Source: Spirulina subsalsa FACHB-351 (lineage in GTDB: Bacteria; Cyanobacteriota; Cyanobacteriia; Cyanobacteriales; Spirulinaceae). Taken from it: a stretch of DNA of 36,971 bases. The stretch spans positions 1 through 36,971 of the forward strand of contig NZ_JAIHOM010000046.1 in NCBI RefSeq assembly GCF_026130165.1, in the 5' to 3' direction. The position numbers and the translations under genes were made by a program. The notes beneath the pieces were generated by a model. It did not search any database, was not told the origin of the DNA, and saw only the letters and a program-made list of their open reading frames with translations. Shown here in pieces: positions 1 through 8,493 of the stretch (its first letter is position 1; each line of letters starts with the position of its first letter).

Positions 1-1
1 C

Positions 2-1480
2 GCCCCCAGCGCGCCCCCCGTGGTGAATAACACCCGGCCCAATCCCGCCCCGGTAGCCCGGCCCAATCCCGCCCCCAGCGCGCCCCCCGTGGTGAACAAC
101 ACCCGCCCCAACCCTCGCCCGAGCGCCAGTTCCCAACCCCCAGAAACCCCCGTCGTTGAAATTCCCAGTAACTTAATCGACAGTCCCAGTCAACTCCGTT
201 TACCCAATGGCCAAAACCCCACCATGCAGGCCGGAGGAGGGACAAATACCCTTGTAGACACTGCCACCTATGGCGCACCCCAACCCCGCGCCCAACAGCG
301 TCCTAACGTCGTCCTGAGTGAACGGGGGACAGGGTGCAGTACCGTTGTCCGCAATGGACAGTTAACCAGTGCGCGCTGTGGGGTAGCACCAGAAAGCAAT
401 ACCCAAACCGCTAGTCGGGGCAATACCAGCACCCCCCGTCAACAAGTCGTAATTCCCCGTTCCCTGAGTCGGGATCTGCCCCCCTCTGCCCGTGACGCAG
501 CCGCTGTTGCTTCCACAAGGGCGATCGCACCCTCCAATCCCGTCTCCCTCTCCCAACTCCCCGACCGAGTACGCCAACAAATTAGCGCCAACCCCTCCCC
601 CCGTTCCCATAGTCGGGTGCAAGTCGTTCCCCCCTCCGGCGTTCCCATGCCCGGCAGTCCAAACAGCCCCTATAATCGTTCCACACTCAACTATCCCCGC
701 GCCTACCCCAACAACGGCAACACCTCCCTCCTCTTCCCCCTCTCCATCCCCGCCCGCATCGGTTCCGCCTTCGGGTGGCGAATCCATCCCATTCACGGCA
801 CATGGCGACTCCACGCCGGAACCGACATCCCAGCCCCCCAAGGAACCCCCGTCCTCGCCTCCTATCATGGCGAAGTCGCCCTAGCTGGGAACGCCGGAGG
901 TTACGGTTTAATGGTCATCCTGCGCCACGAACAAGGCAGCCAAGAATCCCGTTATGCACACCTTTCCCAAATCTTTGTCAGCCCCGGACAATGGATTGAG
1001 CAAGGAGAAGTCATTGGCCTAGTCGGTAGCACCGGACAATCCACCGGCCCCCACCTTCACTTTGAATGGCGGCACCTCATCGGCAACGAATGGATTCCCG
1101 TCGATGCCGGCCCCCATCTCGAATATGCCATGGCGCAAATGTTAGGGGAAATGGACACCGCTCAAACGGAGTTAGACTCCCTGAATGCCAGCCTCAACTA
1201 TCCCCTCTTGAATTCCGAAACTCTGGGGCAACGAGTCCTCAATAGCGGGATTATGTTCCTTATAGACTCCCAAAATCGTCCCCCAAGCGCCTCAGAGGAA
1301 CTAGAGACTGATGTAGAGAACATGACGGAGAGCAATGCCATCTATGACGAAGCCATACAGGGTTTACTGGTCAGTCCTTTAGATGACATGATTGACCCCA
1401 TCGACACTATTGGTGACATTAACGCCCTAGATGGACTGGCCGCTCTAGATAACCGTGTTCGGTCAAGAATTCTAGATTAG
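2..1480 (+). CDS. M23 (LytM) family metallopeptidase, 5' partial
   Basis: Probable periplasmic or envelope endopeptidase that cuts peptidoglycan cross-bridges. The reading frame is open to the left edge of the window, so the GTG at 20 is unlikely to be the true start and the N-terminus (signal peptide, any LysM domains) is missing. Visible order: a Pro/Asn/Ser-rich linker of about 220 residues in which the block PVVNNTRPNP recurs, then a compact LytM domain at about 725-1115. The zinc-binding motif HxxxD (HAGTD, codons at 812-826), the downstream RYAHLS histidine and the HxH motif (HLHFE) with its GSTGQSTG lead-in are all present, so the domain looks catalytically intact. About 120 acidic, Leu-rich residues follow. 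The gene ends 289 bp before the TPR-CHAT gene on the same strand. Family assignment is secure; substrate and partner are inference. Confidence 0.9.
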   Translation, partial: APSAPPVVNNTRPNPAPVARPNPAPSAPPVVNNTRPNPRPSASSQPPETPVVEIPSNLIDSPSQLRLPNGQNPTMQAGGGTNTLVDTATYGAPQPRAQQRPNVVLSERGTGCSTVVRNGQLTSARCGVAPESNTQTASRGNTSTPRQQVVIPRSLSRDLPPSARDAAAVASTRAIAPSNPVSLSQLPDRVRQQISANPSPRSHSRVQVVPPSGVPMPGSPNSPYNRSTLNYPRAYPNNGNTSLLFPLSIPARIGSAFGWRIHPIHGTWRLHAGTDIPAPQGTPVLASYHGEVALAGNAGGYGLMVILRHEQGSQESRYAHLSQIFVSPGQWIEQGEVIGLVGSTGQSTGPHLHFEWRHLIGNEWIPVDAGPHLEYAMAQMLGEMDTAQTELDSLNASLNYPLLNSETLGQRVLNSGIMFLIDSQNRPPSASEELETDVENMTESNAIYDEAIQGLLVSPLDDMIDPIDTIGDINALDGLAALDNRVRSRILD

Positions 1481-1534
1481 TGGGTGGGCAATGCCTAACG
1501 GCGATCTAAGGTTGTTTCACCCTGCCACCGAAGG

Positions 1535-1634
1535 GATCTCTCTTCTGTCACTCTGGAAGACTTTAACGAATCTTCGCCATCACAGCGAACCAGAGAATCA
1601 GGGTTTGAACCGGGTCTGACAGAAGAGGGATATC
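1535..1634. repeat. MITE-like element, copy A
   Basis: A 100-bp segment with imperfect terminal inverted repeats: left GATCTCTCTTCTGTCA, right TGACAGAAGAGGGATATC. The interior is about 92% identical by eye, in inverted orientation, to the segment at 5247-5348. It contains a near-palindrome GGGTTTGAACCGGG and has no coding capacity. It lies in the leader region of the TPR-CHAT gene. Size and ends suggest a non-autonomous transposon derivative; no clear target duplication was seen. Confidence 0.65.
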
Positions 1635-1769
1635 TATTCCCTGTTCCCTTGGCTTTCCCTTGTGGATGACAAAACTCAACTGGAAACGCTACACAAACAA
1701 AAGAGGGTTGAAGTTGGGGGAAACGTGGGCTAATGTAGGGGCATTTTAAGGTGATAGAGGGATGCAGTG

Positions 1770-4700
1770 ATGAAGCGTTGGGGTTGGTTGTTGGTGGGTG
1801 GGGTGTTGTTGTGGGAGTCGGGGGTGAATAGGGCAGAGGTGAGGGGAGCAACCGTGGAAATAGCCCAAACCCCCCTTGAAGAAGCAGAACAACTGAATCA
1901 GCAAGTCATTCAACTTTATCAAGCCGGGAACTATGAAGCCGCCATTCCCTTGATGGAAAGAGTCTTAACCCTTCGCCAGCAGGTATTAGGAACACAGCAT
2001 CCTGATGTCGCCAATAGCCTCAACAACCTGGCCTTTTTATATGAAGCTCAAGGCCGCTACTCCGAAGCCGAACCCCTCTATCTTCAAGCCCTAGAGAGCA
2101 GAAAGCGTCTCTGGGGAACAGAACATCCTGATGTAGCAACCAGCCTCAATAACTTAGCCGGATTGTATTCCTCCCAAGGTCGATACTCCGAAGCCGAATC
2201 CCTGTATCTCCAAGCTTTGGAGATCAGAAAACACCTCTTAGGAGAAGAACATCCCACTGTAGCCACCAGTCTTAACAACTTGGCCTTTTTATACACCTCT
2301 CAAGGTCGATACTCCGAAGCCGAACCCCTCTATCTTCAAGCCTTAGAGCTATATAAACGGCTGTTAGGTGAAGAACATCCTGAGCTAGCAGCCACCCTCA
2401 ACAACTTAGCCTTTTTATACTCCTCTCAAGGCCGATATGCAGAAGCTGAACCCCTCTATCTTCAAGCCTTAGAGCTATATAAATTGCTGTTCGGCGCAGA
2501 AGATCCTAATCTAGCCGATAGCCTCAATAACCTAGCCGGATTGTACTTATCCCAAGGTCGATATCTAGAAGCCGAACCCTTGTATCTTCAAGCTTTAGGC
2601 ATGAGAAAACATCAATTCGGGGTAGAACATCCCTCCGTCGCCCAAAGCCTGAACAACTTGGCCATTTTGTACTCATCCCAAGGCCGATATGCAGAAGCCG
2701 AACCCCTCTATCTTCAAGCCTTGGAGATGAGAAAACGCCTACTCGGGGTAGAACATCCCTCCGTCGCAGATAGCCTCAACAATTTAGCCGAATTGTACCG
2801 TTTCCAAGGTCGATACCCAGAAGCCGAACCCCTCTATCTTCAAGCCTTGGAGATGAGAAAACGCCAATTCGGGGTAGAACACTCCCTCGTCGCACAAAGC
2901 CTCCATAACTTAGCTGGATTATATGAATCCCAAGGCCGATACTCCGAAGCCGAACCCTTGTATTTCCAAGCTTTGGAGATTAACCAACGTCTATTAGGAA
3001 CAGAACATGGGTCTGTAGCCACTAGCCTCAATAACTTAGCCACGTTGTATTATGCCCAAGGTCGATATCCAGAAGCCGAACCCCTCCTACGCCAAGCCTT
3101 AGAGATAAGAGAGCGCCTCTGGGGAAAAGAGCATCCTGATGTTGCAACCAGCCTCAACAACTTAGCGGAATTGTACCGTTCTCAAGGTCGATACCGAGAC
3201 GCGCAACCTCTCTATATTCAGGTTTTAGAGATGAGGAAACGCCTCTTCGCAACAGAACACCCCTCTCTAGCCACTAGCCTGAATAACTTGGCATTTTTAT
3301 ACTTATTGCAAGAAAGATACCCAGCAGCAGAACCCCTGTTCCATCAAGCCTTAGAAATGAGAAAACAGCTATTGGGAGAGCAACATCCCGATATAGCGGC
3401 CAGTCTCAACAATTTAGCCTTACTCCATCAATCTCAAGGGGATGTCACTAATGCCGTTAACTTCCTTCGTCAAGGTTTAGACATAGAAGAACACAACCTT
3501 GACACTATCCTCGCAACAGGTTCAGAATCCCAAAAACAGGATTATATGAATACCCTCCGAGGTACTACTCAATCCGCCATTTCCCTCCATCTGCAAACCG
3601 CCCCCAATGACCCCGAAGCCGCAAACCTGGCCTTCACCACCCTCCTCCGCCGTAAAGGACGCATCCTCGAAGCCGTTACAAATAACCTGCAAACCTTGCG
3701 CCAAAACCTGACCCCCGCCAACCAAAAACTCCTCGATAACCTCACCCGCACCCGTTCCCAACTCGCCGCCCTCACCTTTAACCCGCCCGAAAACCTTCCC
3801 CCAGAACAATATCGCCAACAACTCAGCCAACTGCAAAACCAAGCCAATGAACTAGAGGTCCAACTCGCCCGCAACAGTGCAGAATTTCGCCAACAAACAG
3901 CATCCGTTACCATCGAAGCCATTCAAGCCCTTATCCCCCGTGATGCGGCTTTAATTGAACTGGTGGTTTATCGACCTTTTCACCCCAAAGCACCACCAGG
4001 AGAACAGTGGGGAGAACCCCACTATGGGGCTTATCTTCTCCAATCGAGTGGACCCCCCCAATGGGTAGACTTGGGACGAGCAGAACCCATTGATGCGCTT
4101 AGAGTGCGAGTTCACCGCGACCTCACCAATTCTGCTCGTCGTCCTGAAAATTCACTCAAACCCAATGCCCGTCAATTGGATGAAATGGTTATGCAGCCCA
4201 TTCGCGCTCAATTGGGCAATACGAAACAACTCCTAATCTCTCCTGATGGACAATTAAACTTACTACCGTTTGCGGCCTTGGTGGATGAGAATGGACAGTA
4301 TTTAGTCGAGAATTACTCCATTACCTATCTCACCACAGGACGGGATTTAATTCGCTTCCAAGAGTATCTCCCCAGCCAAAACCCGCCCCTCATCTTAGCC
4401 AATCCCGATTATCGCCAAGCCGATTCCTTATCAATTGTTGCTAGTCGCGGCCGGGGAGATACTCAACGGTCTTTAGATTTAGGAAAATTAACCTTTGCTG
4501 CTCTTCCCTATACAGAAGTAGAAGGGAAAGCCCTGCAAAACTTACTCCCGGAGGCTGTTGTTTTAATGGGCGATGAGGCGACGGAAAATGTCCTTCAACA
4601 AACCCCATCCCCCCGAATGCTTCACCTGGCGACTCATGGCTTTTTCTTGCCGGATATAGCTAGTCGAGAATTAGCTGTGCCGCAATCTTTCAGTGGGTTA

Positions 4701-5135
4701 CTCTCCAGAGAAGCTCCCCTGTTGCGTTCGGGTTTAGCTTTGGCTGGGTTTAATGAGCGTCGCAGTGGGGGCGAGGATGGGGTTTTAACGGCGTTGGAGG
4801 TGGCGGGGTTGAATTTGTGGGGGACTCAGTTGGTGGTGCTGTCGGCCTGTGAGACGGGGATAGGTGAGGTGAATAATGGGGAGGGGGTTTATGGGTTACG
4901 TCGGGCGCTGGTGATGGCGGGTTCCGAGAGTCAGGTGATGAGTTTGTGGAAGGTTTCGGATGAGGGGACGAAGGATTTTATGGTGGAGTATTATGAGCGG
5001 GTTTTGAGGGGTGAGGGACGAGGGGAGGCGCTGCGTCAGGTGCAGTTGGGGATGTTACGGGGTGACAGGTATGGGCATCCCTATTATTGGGCGGCGTTTA
5101 TTCCGTCGGGGGATTGGCGAGAGATGGGGGATTGA
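1770..5135 (+). CDS. Exported TPR-CHAT protein (caspase-like cysteine peptidase fold)
   Basis: A protein of 1121 residues from ATG 1770, which has GAGG nine bases upstream; an in-frame GTG lies at 1767. The first ~30 residues look like a signal peptide (MKRWGW, a short hydrophobic run, then polar residues). Twelve 42-residue TPR units of the kinesin-light-chain type follow (core SLNNLAxLYxxQGRYxEAEPL), encoded by a 126-bp DNA repeat between about 2000 and 3450. After a helical linker, the C-terminal ~400 residues are a CHAT domain. The likely dyad is intact: His956 in LHLATHGFF and Cys1027 in VLSACETG. CHAT domains belong to the caspase/separase clan and TPRs usually select partners; the substrate here is unknown. 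The last ~370 bases are strongly G-rich, unlike the C-rich middle. The gene is bracketed by inverted MITE-like copies. Confidence 0.92.
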   Translation: MKRWGWLLVGGVLLWESGVNRAEVRGATVEIAQTPLEEAEQLNQQVIQLYQAGNYEAAIPLMERVLTLRQQVLGTQHPDVANSLNNLAFLYEAQGRYSEAEPLYLQALESRKRLWGTEHPDVATSLNNLAGLYSSQGRYSEAESLYLQALEIRKHLLGEEHPTVATSLNNLAFLYTSQGRYSEAEPLYLQALELYKRLLGEEHPELAATLNNLAFLYSSQGRYAEAEPLYLQALELYKLLFGAEDPNLADSLNNLAGLYLSQGRYLEAEPLYLQALGMRKHQFGVEHPSVAQSLNNLAILYSSQGRYAEAEPLYLQALEMRKRLLGVEHPSVADSLNNLAELYRFQGRYPEAEPLYLQALEMRKRQFGVEHSLVAQSLHNLAGLYESQGRYSEAEPLYFQALEINQRLLGTEHGSVATSLNNLATLYYAQGRYPEAEPLLRQALEIRERLWGKEHPDVATSLNNLAELYRSQGRYRDAQPLYIQVLEMRKRLFATEHPSLATSLNNLAFLYLLQERYPAAEPLFHQALEMRKQLLGEQHPDIAASLNNLALLHQSQGDVTNAVNFLRQGLDIEEHNLDTILATGSESQKQDYMNTLRGTTQSAISLHLQTAPNDPEAANLAFTTLLRRKGRILEAVTNNLQTLRQNLTPANQKLLDNLTRTRSQLAALTFNPPENLPPEQYRQQLSQLQNQANELEVQLARNSAEFRQQTASVTIEAIQALIPRDAALIELVVYRPFHPKAPPGEQWGEPHYGAYLLQSSGPPQWVDLGRAEPIDALRVRVHRDLTNSARRPENSLKPNARQLDEMVMQPIRAQLGNTKQLLISPDGQLNLLPFAALVDENGQYLVENYSITYLTTGRDLIRFQEYLPSQNPPLILANPDYRQADSLSIVASRGRGDTQRSLDLGKLTFAALPYTEVEGKALQNLLPEAVVLMGDEATENVLQQTPSPRMLHLATHGFFLPDIASRELAVPQSFSGLLSREAPLLRSGLALAGFNERRSGGEDGVLTALEVAGLNLWGTQLVVLSACETGIGEVNNGEGVYGLRRALVMAGSESQVMSLWKVSDEGTKDFMVEYYERVLRGEGRGEALRQVQLGMLRGDRYGHPYYWAAFIPSGDWREMGD

Positions 5136-5154
5136 ATCCTTGATGGCCTAGGGT

Positions 5155-5220
5155 CTAAGGGAGCAGGGGGGCAGGGGAGCAGGGGAGAGGGGGAGCAGGG
5201 GAGAGGGGGAGCAGGGGAGA
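5155..5220. repeat. G-rich low-complexity repeat (GGGGAGCA/GGGGAGAG type)
   Basis: Irregular 7-8 bp units of GGGGAGCA and GGGGAGAG follow the CHAT stop codon. This is the reverse complement of the CTCCCCTG array at 8494-8578, so both are members of one dispersed simple-repeat family. An AATTGATAATTGACAT tract follows, as it does next to the other copies. Confidence 0.8.
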
Positions 5221-5246
5221 AGTAATAGGGAATTGATAATTGACAT

Positions 5247-5348
5247 GATATTTCTCTTCTGTCAGATCGGGTTCAAACCCTTATTCTCTCGTTCGCTGTG
5301 ATGGCGAAGATTCGTTAAAATCTTCCAGAGTGACAGAAGAGGGATATA
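5247..5348. repeat. MITE-like element, copy B (inverted relative to copy A)
   Basis: A 102-bp segment beginning GATATTTCTCTTCTGTCA and ending TGACAGAAGAGGGATATA, giving terminal inverted repeats of about 18 bp with few mismatches. It contains the palindrome GGGTTCAAACCC. Compared with the reverse complement of 1535-1634 it differs at roughly 8 positions. It sits 111 bp after the TPR-CHAT stop. A 12-bp word (ATGCCTAACGGC) that also occurs at 1491-1502 begins at its outer end (5348-5359). Confidence 0.65.
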
Positions 5349-5571
5349 TGCCTAACGGCAAAAGATCCACTAAGTGGCACAGCAAGCCCTAGCTAGAGAT
5401 TCTTCCTGTTGCATAAGTGATATCACGTAATCGATTCTTGGCGACATAAAAATCCAATGTTTTTACTTAAACAAGAATACAGACAAAGAGCGACATTTCC
5501 TGATATTAAAGTCATAAAATCCGTGTAAATCATGAATTGTGACAGTTTTTTCATAATATCTTTCCGTAAAC

Positions 5572-5600
5572 TTTACAGAAGTTATTTTTTTCGCTATGTT
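5572..5600 (+). promoter_or_regulatory. Candidate sigma-70-type promoter for the H-box small protein
   Basis: TTTACA (5572-5577), a 17-bp spacer, then TATGTT (5595-5600) upstream of the gene at 5730. Start of transcription would be near 5607, leaving a leader of about 120 nt. The rest of the gap 5361-5729 is AT-rich, with a short dyad CCACTAAGTGG at about 5368 and no coding sequence. Confidence 0.4.
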
Positions 5601-5729
5601 AGGAGAGACTAAGTAAATTCTGACTCTTGAACCCAGTTACTTTGAAAAGGACTACAACAATCAAACAACTATATACATCGACGAACTGTCAGCCTATACC
5701 TTCAATTCTACGGAGCAACCCCAAAAACG

Positions 5730-6017
5730 ATGGCACTTTCATCAGAAGACTTGATGACTCGTTCATCTATCCGCACTTATTTGCATGACCTCAAAAATTC
5801 TCTGAACTTAGTTAAAAATTGTGTTGAGTTATCCAGTGATCTCACCCAAGAACTACGTCAGCAGATTAACGACCTCTCCCAAGACCCCTCTCATAAAAGT
5901 CGCGTGGACGGGGAAATATACGAAAATCTGAGCGATTTGCAGGAAAACTCAGAAATCGTCCAGCGCCATAGTAATCGCATCCTCACCCTCATTCAGCGTC
6001 TTGAGTTAGAACTTTAA
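5730..6017 (+). CDS. Small helical protein with histidine-kinase-like H-box
   Basis: A protein of 95 residues, almost entirely predicted helix, with no membrane segment and no signal peptide. Residues 14-28 (centred on LHDLKNSL, His19) closely resemble the H-box of HisKA dimerisation domains (typically xHDLKxPL). No CA/ATPase domain follows and the gene simply ends. It could be a free-standing phosphoacceptor or dimerisation partner, or the resemblance may be chance within a helical protein. I do not recognise a named family. It has its own likely promoter (5572-5600) and long leader, and is followed by a perfect hairpin at 6033-6049, so it appears monocistronic. ATG 5730 is the first start in the frame, with a weak ACGGAG 12 bases upstream. 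Confidence 0.7.
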   Translation: MALSSEDLMTRSSIRTYLHDLKNSLNLVKNCVELSSDLTQELRQQINDLSQDPSHKSRVDGEIYENLSDLQENSEIVQRHSNRILTLIQRLELEL

Positions 6018-6032
6018 CTCAAATTAAAAGTT

Positions 6033-6049
6033 TTGACTGAAACAGTCAA
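6033..6049. other. Perfect hairpin after the H-box gene
   Basis: TTGACTG AAA CAGTCAA gives a 7-bp perfect stem 16 bp after the stop codon at 6017. No T-run follows directly, so it may be a weak terminator or an mRNA 3'-end stabiliser. Confidence 0.4.
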
Positions 6050-6154
6050 CATTGCTGTTCGATTTACCAGTCTTCAACGGTGCGTCTTCACATTTTTTTT
6101 ACCGTTTTCGAGTATTTCAAAGTTAGAATTTCTGTACTTATTCCGGGTTGCAAG

Positions 6155-6196
6155 GATAAAATTACACCAATAAAATTACACCAATAAAATTACACC
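6155..6196. repeat. Tandem 14-bp repeat, three copies
   Basis: Three head-to-tail copies of AATAAAATTACACC; the first starts GA instead of AA. It lies in the 614-bp gene-free stretch between the H-box gene and flv3. That stretch also holds an 8-bp-stem hairpin (CCCCACCC 6269-6276 with GGGTGGGG 6292-6299) and a CCCTATTCCCTGTTCCC repeat at about 6418. Confidence 0.9.
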
Positions 6197-6268
6197 AATT
6201 TTCCCGATCTAATTAATCGTCAATACAATTATGGATCGACCAGATATTTGCGTCAATTAGGTGAAGTA

Positions 6269-6299
6269 CCCCACCCCCAACTTAGTAGGTAGGGTGGGG
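6269..6299. other. GC-rich hairpin in the gap before flv3
   Basis: CCCCACCC pairs with GGGTGGGG over 8 bp around a 15-nt loop. No T-run follows on either strand. It may be part of a dispersed repeat or a structured leader of the flv3 transcript. A weak promoter-like pair (TTGATA 6325, TGATAA 6348) lies just beyond it. Confidence 0.35.
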
Positions 6300-6631
6300 C
6301 AACAACCCTCAAAAACTAACACTCTTGATATAGCGTTTCCAAATCATTGATAAGCCCTCAGAGAAGTTTCTCATCATACTTCAAGCTCCTTGTAACCTTT
6401 GTATACTGTTCCGTATTCCCTATTCCCTGTTCCCTTTGACACAATGCACACAAGCTTAATGGGTCAAGGTTGGGAATCGGGGGTCAGTCACTGTTCAATG
6501 TTTACTCTAAAGGTTGGGGCGATGGAATGGAAATTCTATATCTGGAGAGGGAACTGTGCCGATAGTTGGAAAAATCTGTCACAATAGGAAATCATAAAGA
6601 AACTTTACAATATACGGCGAGGTCGCAATTT

Positions 6632-8359
6632 ATGGTAGCAACGCTCAACCCACCGGAAAAACGTTTAACGACTCAAACGGCGCAGATTGCCGCCGATACG
6701 ACAACGATTCGGTCGTTGGATTGGGATCGGGATCGCTTTGATATTGAGTTTGGTTTACAAAATGGGACGACTTATAATTCTTTTTTAATTCGAGGGGATA
6801 AAGTGGCTTTAGTGGACACTTCCCATGAAAAGTTTCGGCAGCAATATCTGGATTTATTAACAGGATTAATTGATCCTATTCAGATTGATTATTTAGTAAT
6901 TAGCCACACGGAACCGGATCATAGTGGTTTGGTGAAAGATGTGTTAGCGCTGGCTCCCCAAGCGGTGGTAGTGGGATCCAAGGTGGCGATTCAGTTTCTG
7001 GAGGGCTTTTTACATCAGCCGTTTGAACGGTTGGTGGTGAAAAATGGGGATCAATTGGATTTAGGGAAGGGTCATGTTTTGGAGTTTGTCAACGCGCCGA
7101 ATTTACACTGGCCGGATACGATTTTGACCTATGACTGGGGAACGCAAACGCTGTTTACTTGCGATGTGTTTGGGATGCACTATTGTTCGGATGCGTTGTG
7201 GGATGAGAATTTGGGGGATATTGAGCCGGATTATCGGTTTTATTATGAGTGCTTGATGGCTCCTAATGCGCGGTCAGTGCTGTCTGCGTTGAAGCGGATG
7301 GGGAATTTAGGGGAGGTGGCACAGGTGGCTAATGGTCACGGGCCGCTGTTGCGTCATAATGTGGCGGAGTTGATTAACCGTTATCGGGTGTGGAGTCAGG
7401 AGCAGACGAAGGGTGAGAAACTGGTGGCGGTGTTTTATGTGTCGGATTATGGTTATAGCGATCGCCTTTCTCAAGCTATTGCTCACGGGATCACCAAAAC
7501 TGAGATAGCGGTGGAAATGATGGATATGTTGGGCGTAGATCAGCAGGAAGCGCGAGAATTAGCAGAGCGGGCCAGTGCGATTATTATTGGGATGCCCCCC
7601 TCTTCCGGTGAAAAAGCCCAAGAAGCCAGTACGGTGATTAGTACCATTTTGGCCTCGGTTGGGGATAAGCAATTAGTGGGCTTTTTTGAGTCCTACGGGG
7701 GGGATGATGAACCCATTGATCCTCTGTTAACCCAATTCCGCAACCAAGGGTTAACCAAGGCGTTTACCAGTATTCGTATTAAGGAAACGCCCAACGAGGC
7801 CACCTATCAACTCTGTGAGGAGACGGGAACCGACTTAGGACAGCTTCTAAGTCGGGAAAAGTCGATTAAACAACGGAAATCCCTCGATTCGGAGTTAGAT
7901 AAGGCCATTGGACGGATTAGCGGGGGGTTATATATTATCACGGCACAAAAAGGGGATGTGAAGGGGGCGATGTTAGCCTCTTGGGTGGCTCAGGCGAGTT
8001 TTGAACCGTTGGGGGTGAGTATTGCGGTGGCGAAGGATCGGGCGATTGAGTCCTTGATGCAGGTGGGCGATCGCTTTGTGTTGAATATTTTGGAGGAAGG
8101 CAACTATCAACCCCTGATGAAGCACTTCCTTAAGCGGTTTAAACCCGGTGAAGATCGGTTTGAGGGGGTTAAAACCCAACCCGCTACTGATGGTTCCCCC
8201 ATTTTGACGGATGCCTTGGCCTATTTGGAATGTGAGGTGGTCAGTCGGATGGATGCCCCAGACCACTGGATTGTCTACAGTCGGGTGAATGGGGGGCGGG
8301 TGTCTAAAGCGGACGCGCTGACGGCGGTTCACCATCGCAAGGTGGGGAATTATTATTAA
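6632..8359 (+). CDS. flv3: Flavodiiron protein, Flv3 type
   Basis: Reduces O2 to water with electrons from the acceptor side of photosystem I, protecting it under fluctuating light. In cyanobacteria it is thought to act largely with Flv1. Start ATG 6632 is chosen because GAGG lies nine bases upstream; the frame is open back to 6566. The 575 residues match the usual length. Order: metallo-beta-lactamase-like diiron domain (about 30-255), flavodoxin domain (about 265-405), C-terminal flavin-reductase-like domain (about 420-575) that is specific to oxygenic phototrophs. All diiron ligands are present: H92, E94, D96 (HTEPDH), H159, D178, H236. An intact ligand set fits Flv3/Flv4 rather than Flv1/Flv2; overall sequence is closest to what I know of Flv3. 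No flv1 is adjacent. Confidence 0.88.
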   Translation: MVATLNPPEKRLTTQTAQIAADTTTIRSLDWDRDRFDIEFGLQNGTTYNSFLIRGDKVALVDTSHEKFRQQYLDLLTGLIDPIQIDYLVISHTEPDHSGLVKDVLALAPQAVVVGSKVAIQFLEGFLHQPFERLVVKNGDQLDLGKGHVLEFVNAPNLHWPDTILTYDWGTQTLFTCDVFGMHYCSDALWDENLGDIEPDYRFYYECLMAPNARSVLSALKRMGNLGEVAQVANGHGPLLRHNVAELINRYRVWSQEQTKGEKLVAVFYVSDYGYSDRLSQAIAHGITKTEIAVEMMDMLGVDQQEARELAERASAIIIGMPPSSGEKAQEASTVISTILASVGDKQLVGFFESYGGDDEPIDPLLTQFRNQGLTKAFTSIRIKETPNEATYQLCEETGTDLGQLLSREKSIKQRKSLDSELDKAIGRISGGLYIITAQKGDVKGAMLASWVAQASFEPLGVSIAVAKDRAIESLMQVGDRFVLNILEEGNYQPLMKHFLKRFKPGEDRFEGVKTQPATDGSPILTDALAYLECEVVSRMDAPDHWIVYSRVNGGRVSKADALTAVHHRKVGNYY

Positions 8360-8373
8360 ATTTTAGGGAGCGG

Positions 8374-8478
8374 GGGAATAGGGAATAGGCAATAGGTAAT
8401 AGGGAATAGGCAATAGGTAATAGGCAATAGGGAATAGGGAATAGGCAATAGGGAATAGGCAATAGGGAATAGGGAATT
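8374..8478. repeat. Heptamer array GG[G/C/T]AATA, about 15 units
   Basis: An uninterrupted phase-perfect run of 7-bp units (GGGAATA, GGCAATA, GGTAATA), varying only at the third base. It begins 14 bp after the flv3 stop. This is a short tandemly repeated sequence of the type common in filamentous cyanobacteria. With the adjacent C-rich array it fills the 309-bp gap before the DMT gene. Confidence 0.95.
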
Positions 8479-8493
8479 GATAATTGATAATTT

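Noticed and set aside
362-868. Long minus- and plus-strand ORFs in the M23 region
   Set aside because: Shadow frames of the C-rich M23 gene with low-complexity products (Gly- or Pro-rich).
1495-1851. 118-residue minus-strand ORF across MITE copy A and the CHAT gene start
   Set aside because: Low-complexity translation of repeat DNA, antisense to a supported gene.
5261-5345. tRNA-like gene suggested by GGGTTCAAACCC resembling a T-arm
   Set aside because: No 7-bp acceptor stem, anticodon arm or D-arm could be arranged; the segment is the interior of an inverted-repeat element.
6399-6587. 62-residue ORF before flv3
   Set aside because: Begins inside a CCCTATTCCC repeat, has no homology-like features and overlaps the flv3 leader; flv3 start is better placed at 6632.
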